From the NCBI RefSeq assembly GCF_021155775.2, contig NC_060234.1, forward strand, positions 38,003,026 through 38,067,025: 64,000 nucleotides of DNA. Direction: 5' to 3'. The position numbers and the translations under genes are program-made. Shown in pieces: positions 35,324 through 47,041 of the stretch (positions are counted from its first letter, which is position 1; every line of letters starts with the position of its first letter). A model generated the notes under the pieces. The model worked only from the letters and a program-made list of their open reading frames with translations, did no database searches and had not been told where the DNA came from. The stretch comes from Neodiprion pinetum. Its lineage: Eukaryota; Arthropoda; Insecta; Hymenoptera; Diprionidae.

Positions 35324-36617
35324 TCAAGGATAGAGGATGTCATAGTGGCCAGGTCGGTAGAGAAGGTGAACAGCAGGCGGTACTCCCTCTGGGAAGTCAT
35401 GTGCTGTTGCTTCTGTTCCAGCACCTCGATCCATGTAACGCACTTGGACTCCTGTTCCCAAAGCAGCACTCATCGCTATAATATGGATGTGGTCTGATTC
35501 TTTGTACATTGGCTCCACTTCCTGTATTAAAAGAAAAATGATATCATAGTGAAATGCATTAATTGAAACATAATTACTCTAAGTGTCACTTTATAAAACT
35601 TTGTTCGAATTGATGCGATTTGGTAAAGTCTGACATCCACGATTTTGACAGGATTTAAAAGCAACAATCACAAAGCCAGTGATAGTTTCAAGTGTTTCAG
35701 TTTTGCAGCTTCTATGGAAATGATGTTAAAGTATCAGCTGTAGTTTTTTTATACATTGAGTATTAACAACAGACCTGATGGCAGAACTCAGTAACCGTGC
35801 GATCTCCCTCGATAAAATGCTGATAGAAGTCAGCCTCGCGTTGCAACTGGCCAGATGCGATTAGCCTGAGATAAACGACAACATAATCGGAATATCCTTG
35901 TTCATTAAAAAGCTTATGGAGCTCTAAGCGACTAGCTTCGGTACCAGCACCCACTTTGTCGATGACCTCCATGAACTGAAAGCACAAGTTTAATTGAAGA
36001 ATTTATCTGAAACTTTTGGTGTAATAATTCTAAACAAAATTTAAAAGGATATGTAAGATGATTACTTACCGTGTCGTGAAAGTCTTCGACAGTAAATTCT
36101 GGGAATCCTAAAGAGACAAGATTATCTTTGCTCTTAAGCGCGAGCTCCCTGAATTTTTCAAATTCATCTTTAATGTCGATCAGTCTTTCTAGATAAGCGT
36201 AACTGAAAGCACGGAAGAAGCAATTGCCGTCGGGTCTGGTCCTCCGGATATAAGAGTATTTTTGTCCTAAGGTTTTAGCTTTGGAAAGATAAACCTCATC
36301 CTCCAGGTATTCACGCTCCAAACTTTGGAGCGGCTCCTTCTCCCCTACTAAAGCTATCGACTCGGAAATCTACAACGTGGAAGCAGAGCTGGATAAGTTG
36401 CTGGAGAAAAATTTCCAGATTGAGAAAAAATAAATAAATAAACTTTTAACCTCTTTTTCGATTCGCCGCTGTTGTTGCAGGATCAACTCATCTTGATTGA
36501 CTTCTGCAACAAAAGTAACAAGGTCAGTTGGTACGGATGATTATTTATACAATTATTCTATTAGCGTTGACGACCTGTGTTTTCTGCCGGCTTCTGTTGC
36601 GATGGCTTGTTTTCCAT
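35324..36617 (-). CDS. Otub1: Otubain-1 deubiquitinase
   Basis: Five coding exons (minus): 36617-36575, 36503-36451, 36369-36070, 35975-35775, 35521-35324; 795 nt, 264 aa (human OTUB1 271). Otubain is an OTU-family cysteine protease that cleaves Lys48-linked ubiquitin chains and also binds E2 enzymes such as UBC13 to block chain synthesis. The catalytic loop is RPDGNCFFRAF (Asp79, Cys82), and the C-terminal RPGHYDILYP carries catalytic His258 with Asp260 two residues on. Other family blocks are KYSYIRRTRPDG, FPEFTVEDFHDT, YSDYVVVYLRL, DFYQHFIEGDRTVTEFC and EPMYKESDHIHIIA. The N-terminus (MENKPSQQKPAEN) is short and polar, followed by a helix rich in Gln/Arg/Glu, as expected for the E2-regulating N-terminal arm. 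The ATG was chosen as the only one in frame before the first donor. Confidence 0.96.
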
Positions 36618-39600
36618 ATTTCGGGTAATTTTCAAAGCTAATTTCACAGCCACTGTTGGCCACTGTCAAATCAACCAGCCGAAAACAAAAGCCAAATCCC
36701 TGTTACGGCCATTCATTGGAAATCAGATGTTTTTCGTGCGGAATCCTAGCGAGGCTTGCCACTTATTTGAAATCTATCTTACCCACGGTTGATAATACAG
36801 AGAATTTTTGAAATCACTCGCTCCACCAATAAGCACTCCCCGTATCTACGTACTTACTGTCGGCAAGAAAAGAGAACCAAAGACACTTGGTCATGGCGCG
36901 AAACTTTGTTTATTTAGAAATAGGCACGCTGACTAACAAAGCTAGAACTCGCCTTTATAGTCTAGGTACTTCGATTAGGTTGATGGTATGAATGCGAGCC
37001 GAATCCAATTATCGAGATCCGATACTGTTCTCTATGGTCGCAAGTAGAATTATCTAGATATTTGATCAATTCAGGAGGTAACAAAAAAAAAGAGAATCTT
37101 TGGAATTAATTTTCACTGAACCCAGTTCGGCAAGCCATAGGATGATAGCTAAAAAATTATAACCACATTTAAAGTTACGTCTGTAGGTATTAATCAGGTG
37201 GCCTTTTTCCTGGAACATATATGATTATTTCCCACAGGGCAGAAAGTGCATTGGAATATTCAAAGGAAAGGTGGAGTATTCATATCTACGCCTTGTTCGT
37301 GATATGTAGCGAACGGATTTGTCTCGATACTGTGAGTGCCCCAGGGCGCGTACAAGGCAACACAAACTCTGATCCACACGCTGACAAAAGTTCATCAACC
37401 TGGTACACAACGCGCGGGGATCACGAAAAATGACAATAACCAGACGGTATGGTGATTAAGAATGTCTCTTGCTCGAATCCGTACTCCATTTACCAATTCC
37501 GTAGAGAATGTTCGATGTTGTCGAAATCTATGTGGATGAACTGTGGTTCTATTTTTAATAGTAATCTTCATAATTTATACGTACTATCGTGATTTCCTGC
37601 GAGATCCATCAACGTGATGTAACTCAACGTACCTATTTTAAGAGTAAGCCATTACCCACATTACATGAATTCTAAATTTCAGGAAGATTTTCATAACTTG
37701 GATGCAAAAATGGTTCTTTCGATCCAAGTATTCAGTCGCAGTTTATAAAATAATAAGAAAAATCTTACTCGTGTATTTCACATGTGAATGTTCTCATGAA
37801 ATCAACATGGCCATCGCTCTCTCACTTGCGATTTTATTTCGGCTGTACGACACTTTCGCGAACTCATCAGTTTTTCAGCGGTATTTCACGCTGAACAAGG
37901 TGATGGCAGGAATAGCTTGATTATGATTTCACATTCAGTATACGTCTGAAAACTCATGTCAGAATTCATTCGAAATTCATTCGTACCTGCTGAATACCGA
38001 TTAGCTCACATGATTTGTGATTGGATTTACTTGAAGAAAGTAAGCCGTCAAAGGCCTGGTATTTCTTATAAAATATGGCAAAAGCCGCAGAAGCATATCT
38101 TGGATATCCTGATTTTTCAATTACGTTGGCTTTGGAGATAAGGTTATGTACGCTTATGATATCAATTTACTGATGATCGTTGAGAATGTCACGCTGACTT
38201 GAATGCGAGCCAGTGAAACAATGCACCTGGCAGGTGGAAAGACAAACGGCTATTGAAAAACAATAGCTGGTAAAACAGACAATGGACCGAGGAGCGTGAG
38301 TTGTGGCGACTCCAGGGGGAGGAAGGTCGGTTGATTTATACGGGACAACGAAGTCTCCACAGTCGACAGACCTAAGTGAGTTCGTCTTTTCCCATGGTGT
38401 TGTAATATGCATGCTTACATCCCCCAGTACTTTCGACGCAGCATTTTTCTCCTCCACGTATCTTCCCAACAGATCACAGCCCCTTCCCCCGTTTCGAAAT
38501 ATACAGGTTATCTGCTCTCCTGAGTTTTCCCGGGTTTCAGCTCGACGTAGTTTGTATTATACGCGAACGAGTACCACATTATGAAACGTAAAACGTAGAG
38601 TAATTCGGTGGCTTGTTTGCACTGGTCCACTGGCTTTCATGCGGTTCGCTACTTTGGTCCGCATTATACATCGCCTGCAGCTCCTGAGCAATTTCTATTC
38701 AAACTAGTAGAAACTCAACCGCGATGGACCATGTGCCGTAAATAGGGTGCACCGTAGTGCCGGTGTTCATCTCCGTGCATTCACAAATTGGCTACGAGAT
38801 TTTTTCAAACTAGTAGCTAGCAAACTATCGCCAACCATGTGGTGTTTTATTCTTGAGGCGATTGATAGTATCGAATGAAGTGATCATGCGGAGCAATTGT
38901 TGGCCTATGTACAAATTCATGCTATCGCTTCCTCGTTATGGTCCATCCTGGATATCCGTGTCAAATGTGTTAATCAAGCGATTCGAAGCTACAGACGTCA
39001 GCAAAACGTAAATTGAGGATCAGGTCAGCTGCAAGCTCTGGTCGCGTCTGTTCAGCAAAAGTGGAGACGAACTTTGAGGGGCTTCGGGGAGTAAAAGCCG
39101 AAAACTGGCTGCGAACCTGTGGTTAAGTATGGCAGCCGACTACGTGAAACAGAAGGTAGCGTCAAAAGGAGAGTGGATATAGGTATGCGAAGCAGAGCTA
39201 ACGGGTAATTAGTGATCCCTGTATTCATGGGATCATTATGATGCTAATACCAACCTAATGCTCAACAGCCCCGTGCAGAGGAGAGTTGCCTTTTCGGGAA
39301 ATACTCGGCGACGATGACTCGACCCAAGTCGACGTAGTTGATCCTTGTTGAACCCATTTGAAGCAGGTCTCGTAGCTTCGTACATGGTGCAGGTGCTCGG
39401 CTGAAATAGTGCCAAATTCCGAGGCTAACGACTAGGAGTTTCAGACGCAATATGGTTTCTCGGTATCGGACACTGTCCGCGTGAATGGTCCGTTCAAATA
39501 TCGTTCGAAAATTCAAATATCTGGGGTCAAGAGGCTGCGCGGCATTAATAATCAGCCCGTTCTGCCTGCCTGCTCCATTTGCGTCCCCACTGCTATATTT

Positions 39601-42600
39601 ATACGCCATGTATGTACATAGCTCGGTTAAGTACATGAGCGCATTATATAAAACAGCACCAAGTAGGGTGAAGGATTATTATCGCGTCTCTGGCTCGGTC
39701 TCTTTCTACTTTGCTCCCTTCTGCGACGGAGGTATAAGGTAATTCCCGGAGGGTTCTGCGGGCTTTGCCCTTGGCCCAACTTTACCCGCCTTGACGTATC
39801 AACATATCTATACACTGCAGCGCCTGCTTCCCTTTGACGATGGAGCGACAGGACGCATGTATTAATCTTGGTCTTGCAGACTAAGTTTCTCTATCAGTGT
39901 CTGCGAGAGCGGATAAGTCGTCGACTTACATTATAGATTAGGTGGCAGTAGTCAGCAGGAACAAACTTATCTCGATCGCGTTCTACGTGTATACGCGAAC
40001 GAATGAATTGATAAATTGTTTCTCAAACTTTTTATTACTCTTCAAATTTTTGAGAGGAGCGCCACTTCGGAACAATTTGAACGATTCAAACTCTGTCTTT
40101 AATTAATTGACTCAATAAAGTCCGTTAAGCGTCTTACATTTTCATCTTTACATGATACGTTATGCTGGTCGTAACGTCAAGCCTGAAAAAAGTTAATATA
40201 AATCTGCAAGTGATTTAGCACACGGAAAAAAAATCATATTACGCGCAGTGTACGGTAGTATAGAAAAAGTAATCGATCCTCCTGTTTCAAAGACTTTGGT
40301 GGTAATTTTGTGGGCCAAATTTTCGACCGGTTTTATATTGCATCTTATCTCATTTGAGAGGAAAGTCGATAACCAAAGGCTTGAATTTCGAGGCGTCATT
40401 ACGGACGAAGTGAAGGTACAAGAGGGATCTTTTATGGGATATAGAATCGCGGGAAGATTGCGCATTGAAACTTTGGGTTTGACGCGACGGCCTAATGCCT
40501 GAGGCTTTTGGGCCGAGGTTGATACGGTCAAACCGCACCATGGCCGCCAAAGCAGAGCGAAGTGTTCCTCATTATGATCTCGTTAAACGTCGATGGAATC
40601 CCTTACCCCATCGATTCGACCGGCTTCACGATGTCGCCCATTTTACGAGCCATACCCCGAGCAAAGAGAATGTAATGATTTACGAACAAGCTTTGCTACT
40701 CCTCCCCTACCGTGTATTCTGCAAAAGCTTCCATGAATTTATCTAGATGGACGCCTCAAGCCGCAACCAATCAAGCTGCGTTTTATCCAACTACCACCGC
40801 GAAAATCGGTCGCAGATTTTCTTCTTAGTTTTGCAACTGCCATTTGCCGCTGATCGAGTTATTCAGAAATTACCTGCATGTGTAGGAAAATGTATATGGG
40901 CATTTCTCATAAAATTCCGAAATTTCAGATAGGGCTTGAACGCAATTTTTTGTACTGAGAAGACCATTTTTCAACGCAGAAATCGGAAGTTTCACTGAAT
41001 AAGGTTTGTTTAAAAGTAATGGTTTTCCATATTTTTGTTTATAGGATACAGAAAAATGAGTTTAAAATAATTATAAAATAGGGGAAACTTCTTTTGTCTT
41101 GCCATTTTTTCGCTATACATCTGTTGAAAATTAAAAAACATGCTATCTAACCTGATGAAAAATAATGAAGAAGTCCAAACGACAATTTTATATAAAGTTA
41201 ATAAGATATGTATAGTATTGCATAAATCATTCCCTCGTACAATCGTCATCCCCCTTACTTTTGAATATAATGAAGAATGGCCGTGAGGGAATGACGAATT
41301 CGAACAAAAGCCACAGAAAACACCGGCACATTGTCTCAAATTGCTTTAGCATTTTGTGTATGAATTTTATTCCCCAAACCGCGATAAAAAATTAAAACAT
41401 ATGCATATATGATGATTTACCTTTATATACGTACAGTGAGATAATAACGAAGAAAAATGTAACTGTTAAATAATTTCAACCAAATGCTTTTCTGCAAAAA
41501 CTCATTTCAGTATTTTAAAAAACCACACATACATATCAAGGATGTTACCAGGTTTTAAAAACTTAAAGCTGCGATCATAAATCGAATCTTCGTAACACGG
41601 TGAGGGAATGATTTTATTTAACGGGATATATATTTAAAATTGGTTATCTGTTTTATGTATTTGTAAAGATTTGACGTACAATTAACACTCGTTTTCAAAT
41701 ATTTTAGCAATATTTAATGATTAAAAATATTGTTACATTTGAGATGAACAACCAAGGGACAATGACTTTTAGAGCAATAAATTGACCAAATTTTTTTCTT
41801 TCTCGGTTTTTGTCTTTCACAATCACATTGTCAATAAGTTGTTTGTAAATAAAAATGTTACATCGATAATAAATCCTTGTGGCTCAGCATTAATGACTCG
41901 AGACTTAAATTCCGGAATTTAGTGAGAAATACCCATGTAAGCTTGCGAATAACCGTTCATCGTACAAGTTTGAAGGGAAACCGGCTAGCGCTATACGGCG
42001 TGAAGTGCAGCGTATCTGATTACTTGCTCTTCAGTGGTTGATATACGAGTATATTGTGGGAAACAGTGGTAAGACTTCGATCGCTCGGTTCACTGCAGTC
42101 AGTTTCCTGCATCAGCATAAATTTCATCCACACCCACCTTACGCTGTTCGTTGGTTTAGAAACTTTGACGAAAGTTGGGTATCGACCTTCAGTAAACTCT
42201 CCATGTCCCTCTCTCGCAGCAAATCAGTTATATTGTCCGTACATCGCAATATAAATTTTGGTATCATGGAAGAAAATTTTCTCATCGTCCCTCCCGTTTT
42301 AACTTTAAGTCACGTTTTGCAACAGCAGCTAATGGAAAACAGACCAAAGAACCCTCGATGGGTTTCGATTGTGCTGCAGAAGTTTCAATTGACAAGGAAT
42401 TTAAGATGCGAAATCTCCCTGCAGCCAGAAGCGATGGGTATAAACAGCAAGATTTATCATAGATATTTTCACGGTGTCGCAGTTATTCCCTGTACCAGCC
42501 GATTTCAACCACCCTCAAAACGACTTTAAGAGTATATTTTACAGCTAACTGTCTGGACGAATTTAACAAGCCCAGCGTGAAACCTTTCTCGCCAACTGTC

Positions 42601-45600
42601 TGCGGCAAAGCGGATTTCCCACCCTTTGTAAAAAGTTTTTTCAGCATGAGAAAAATACGCGGCTTTCCATTACATATAATTTGTTTTCTATTTCCACAGT
42701 CGTCACGTTTTCGTTTCTTTTTTGCGATAAGAAACGTCAGCCGTAACGCGCCGCTGCGATGTATTACATTTATTTATTCACTCGTGGAAATATTGGTGTT
42801 GATTATTGATATCTGTACAAAGACTTCGTTGAGAACTGCTAGCAATATTTTCTAAAGCCCGTGTACTTGTAAAATTCTAACGCCAATAAATACATCGGCG
42901 AAAGATAGACTCTGTGAATTTTAAATCGTCGCGGGGAAATACGAATCTTCTGGTCTAGATTCAAATTCCACCCGAATACATCGATATACATATATGTATG
43001 TATGTTCATGATCTGCATGTGAAATTTGTGTATAAACCCATTGCGTAAGTATTTCCTCCGCGATATCTCAGCCCATTGATCGTTAAACCCTCTTGGTATC
43101 GAGTTGCGAGGATGTTGCGTAATACGGATAAGCCGTTCGTTATACAGGCAGTATTATAACCCGGAATATATTATCGATCTTGAAGCGCTGTGAATATTCT
43201 TGACAAATTCCACTCTAAAAAAATACTCCAGGGTCTCGATTCAGTTCCCATTTAGAAGATGTATGCAGAGTGTTTTCGGGTCTGCCATCCAACCTGCCGT
43301 GTTTTAGATCGTCCTGTTTTATCAACGACTGTGTTATTTACGGATCAGTAATACAAACTGCGAGATTATCGGTATATCGATCCTTCGCTACAAATCGCTC
43401 CGGCCTGCCAAGATTATTCAAATTTCAAGCCGTGGAGCAGGATCGCTGCCTGTGATTTATACGTGAATAGAAATAATTTTTATGAGACGAGTTTCAATAT
43501 TCTTAACTAAAAGTCAATTTTATACATAATCTCCGATCCGATTTGTCGTGCAGCGCCGAAAGAAGAATAAGATTTTTCGCAAAATGAGCATGAAAAATGC
43601 GCGAACCGAGGAACTGGAGGGCGTCGCGATTCTCGATCTGCATCAAAATCGCATACTTTTCTCTACCGCAGCAGCGGCTCGCTTCAGATGCACCAAAAAC
43701 TAGGATTTCGAACCTGCAAGTTCATTCGGTAGACAACCAAAGGTTCGTGGTGAACGACTCGGCTAGCAAGAAGTGTAATTTACGAGTTTTCGCTACAGCT
43801 GGATCCTAGCGCTTTTTCACGAAGAACGATCCATAGGTATAATATGATTTGCACCTTCAACTCGTGCAATTTTCCTACGACGGACAAAGTCGTTGAAAAC
43901 TTTTCCCCTGGTTTTCGAATTAGAAAACTCCCCAGCGAAGTCCGAGTATCACGCATTGTATTTACGATCATGCGAACCACGGGAAAAAAATCCTACCGTG
44001 TAGTGTAAATTACAAGAATCTGCGATACGTGCGATGTGCAATAACTCAAGACTCCTGTCGGCCTCCATGTACACACGTACATTCGGCGAGCATTAGTGCG
44101 AGCTTTGCAGTGCATCGCAGCACACGGTCACATGCAGGCGTATAACACATAAGTAGCGCGAAGCTTTTGACGGCTGAAGCTCGGGTAGTTTTGGCCAAGA
44201 GCCAAGAGAGATCGCAGATTTTCCGCCTCGGCTGTAATTTCAACTTTACTTGGCGAAATGCTCGAATGCAGTTACTTTCAAAGAGCGAGCCTTCGAGCAA
44301 TTATTTCAGAGACGGAGCCGTTAATAGGAAGTCGGCATGTGCCGGTATCGTTTCAAAGAGTTCCGCGCAGCTATCGGCCGTTTCCAATTTAACGATTTTT
44401 ACTCGGACTACCGGAACAAAAATAAAGTGCGAAATGTCACAAGGAGGAAGCCGTTCACCCGTCACGTTCAAATTGCAACCAGGTATTCAATTCTTGTCAC
44501 TCTGCATCGAGCTTGTCGATAGTCTATCTATGTAACGCTGTACCAGACGTCGTTCAAGAATGGATATCCTCTTAAAAGCGATTGGCCATTTCAGGATTTA
44601 TCTCGTGTACTCACGTAGAGAGCCTTCGTGACGAACGTCGACTCTCCTCCTTCCTCCAAGTCTCAGAGTTTCCTCAAGATAACACAATCTTCGGTATTCG
44701 CAATTCGGGAAAAATTTCAACATATTTCTTTCAAAGGTTTATATATGCCTATCTACTTAATTTCTTATTGAAAAAAAGTTTTCCATAATTCAACGTGATA
44801 TTCTTCAAGCGAAAATACCTTGGACTCAGCAGCCCATACAAAGTAACGACTTCTTCTTGCGAAATTTCCTCGCAAACATCACATTATACCTATATACGTC
44901 TCGTCTTCCTAGTGTGTCTGTAATCTGCTACTCCAAAGTAACGGCTCCGAGATTTGAATGAAAATAAGAATCCGATTGGGCGAACCTCTTTCTTCGTTAT
45001 TTTTCGCACGGGTTTGCAGATTTTTCGGGGTTAGATCAGATTGGAGAGTCGCGTTCCAAGCACTTCATCGAACGCTCATCAAGTGATTCTCCGATCTGGC
45101 TTTATCCGGTGATTTTCCAATCTTCGGCAAATTTCCCCATACAAATGATCGAGTGTATGGAATAATCGAATCATCCGAAAAGATTGATCTTATGCTTCGA
45201 TCCGTCATAATTGTCACATGTAATCGTAAATTCCGAGCCAAGTTCTTTGAGACAGCTAATTTGTCGCATTATATATACCAAGGGTTGTATTTTCGGGGGT
45301 GGTTTATACCGCCCTTATGTTTTCACGTTATTATTCGGGCTAACAGAGTGTGTGTGTGTAATACGGACATGCAGCGTGAGCTTTAAGCAAGGATCGGCAT
45401 ACATACCGAGCGTGGAGTGGGTCATTTTGACGGTGGGGAAAATCGGGGTTGAATTCCAAGCCTCGTATGGCATCCATCGAGTAAGTACCATCTCGCTTGT
45501 CTGAATTGGTCGGACCAATGCGCGTTCCGGGCTTGAGGAACGGAAGGTCCTTTGCCACATGGCCGTGTATACGTACCGTGTTCCGTTTGTACGCAACTTG

Positions 45601-45656
45601 ACCGCATACATCGAGGGTCACAAAGGCAGCCGCTGCGTCGCAAAGAGGCCTACAAA

Positions 45657-45660
<4 letters not shown>
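36618..45660. other. 9-kb stretch without a recognised gene
   Basis: Apart from the Otub1 5' flank at the left end, I see no coding exon of a known family. Open frames up to 163 codons (42038-42529, plus) have no recognisable motifs, poor continuity with neighbours and no paired splice sites I trust. The DNA is less AT-rich and visibly richer in CG than the 1-36 kb part. A short inverted similarity (GAGGGAATGATT-type) occurs near 41230 and 41603. Confidence 0.5.

Positions 45661-45726
<66 letters not shown>
45661..45726 (+). repeat. (GA)33 microsatellite
   Basis: Sixty-six bases of uninterrupted GA dinucleotides, giving polypurine on the plus strand. It explains the Arg-Glu-rich open frames that overlap it. 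An A-rich run follows at about 45857-45896. Long GA tracts in insects can bind GAGA-type factors, but this tract may simply be a hypervariable microsatellite. Confidence 0.97.
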
Positions 45727-45728
<2 letters not shown>

Positions 45729-46480
45729 CATAGAAAGGGCCGAGTCGTAGGTCACGCGATGAAGCGTAATGCGGGGTGCGATCCTTCAGCCTTTTATTTC
45801 CCGAGCCTCACGGTCCCCCTTGAAAAAAATGAGGGACAAAACGAGAAATAAATTTACAAAAAAAAAAAAACACAAACAAAAAATAAAAAATAAACATACA
45901 GATGCGACAAATGCAGGGAGCTCTTCATCTCTCCGTTCGCCCCTTCGTATGTGACGTAAAAAAAAGCATGTAAATTTAAACGTTGCTTTTTTTTTACTCT
46001 ACAGTTTCCTCTGTCACTTCTTTGTACGGGAGCTGGACTACTCATGAGATTTATGGCAATTGCGAAAGGATATTCTCTTGACGAGCACTAAGGATGAGTG
46101 TGTTTGAAAAATTCAAGCAGTCTATTTTCTGAATTTCCAACGTTTACGCCCGCTGAATTATTTCCGACTGTTTGGGCAGCCGCGTCTATACCTGCTGCAA
46201 TATTCTACCCACTTGCGTAAACACCGTGCATATCACGTAGGGCATGGTGTACCATGCGTGGTGCATAATAGATATATAATACGAACCCCTGCAGCCCGCA
46301 TGTAGGACGATAATTTATGCGTCAGGCAGTCCGCGGTGGTGGTCTGTGTCGAGGCCCCGAAGCTCGTTACGCCGAACAGAATCTTGGTGTTACAGTACAT
46401 TATACCTGACACACATCGCTACAGAATCACGTGCGGGATTGATATCTCAATGGGGTGAAGTCACTAGTCACCGTGAATGT
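45727..46480. other. Non-coding stretch
   Basis: Contains the A-rich run at 45857-45896 and a short near-palindrome GCATGGTGTACCATGC at 46242-46257. No gene is recognised. Confidence 0.5.
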
Positions 46481-47041
46481 TTAAGAGGTCGTAACACCTT
46501 GTGTACACGAAATTAAGGATCATTTTCTCCAATTTATCTGACAAAAACTAATCGATAATTTTTGATTTTGATTTTCATACATGTTAAAATGTAATGTAAT
46601 ACAAGGCTTGAAGTTCGGGAAATTTTTGTTCTTTTTTCGTTATTCTAATACAAAATGGCGGTGGAGTGGCTGATGAAAGGAAGTTTCTTTTTTTCCACAA
46701 GCAACCACCAAGAGAATAGCTGTTATTGCGTTTTTTGAATTTTTTCCTCAGAATTGACGCCATTTTTCGAAAAATTTATATTCCTGAAAACTTCTGATTT
46801 TGGCATCTTTTTATAAAATCCTTTTCGTTTTTTACTCTAGATTGAAAATTTTCCTTTTCGTCAACCTCTCCACCGGCATTTTGTTTTAAAACGATTAAAA
46901 AAGATTTTTTTTCTTATACTTCAAGACTTATATTAACACGTGTGAAACTCAAAATTGAAAAATATTCATTCATTTTTCTTAGAGAAATTGGAGAAAACGA
47001 CCCTTGATTTCGTGCACATGAAGTGTTATATTACCCCTTAA
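46481..47041. mobile_element. Palindromic MITE of about 553 bp with TTAA target duplications
   Basis: TTAA occurs at 46481-46484 and again at 47038-47041. Between them the left half is a diverged reverse complement of the right half over roughly 250-270 bp per arm. Clear matches are CACGAAATTAAGGATCATTTTC with CACGAAATCAAGGGTCGTTTTC, and ACAAAATGGCGGTGGAGTGG with ACAAAATGCCGGTGGAGAGG (right arm given as reverse complement). The termini read GAGGTCGTAACACC and GGGGTAATATAACACT inward from each TTAA. TTAA duplication is typical of piggyBac-type transposition, so a non-autonomous fold-back element of that group is likely. There is no transposase frame. Confidence 0.8.

Noticed and set aside
39262..39636. 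124-codon minus-strand frame
   Set aside because: No family resemblance and no splice context; overlapping frames on the other strand are equally long.
42038..42529. 163-codon open frame on the plus strand
   Set aside because: No recognisable motif, no domain-like pattern and no supporting neighbours; open frames of this size are expected by chance in tens of kilobases.
45552..45851. Arg-Glu-rich open frames
   Set aside because: They are translations of the (GA)33 microsatellite.
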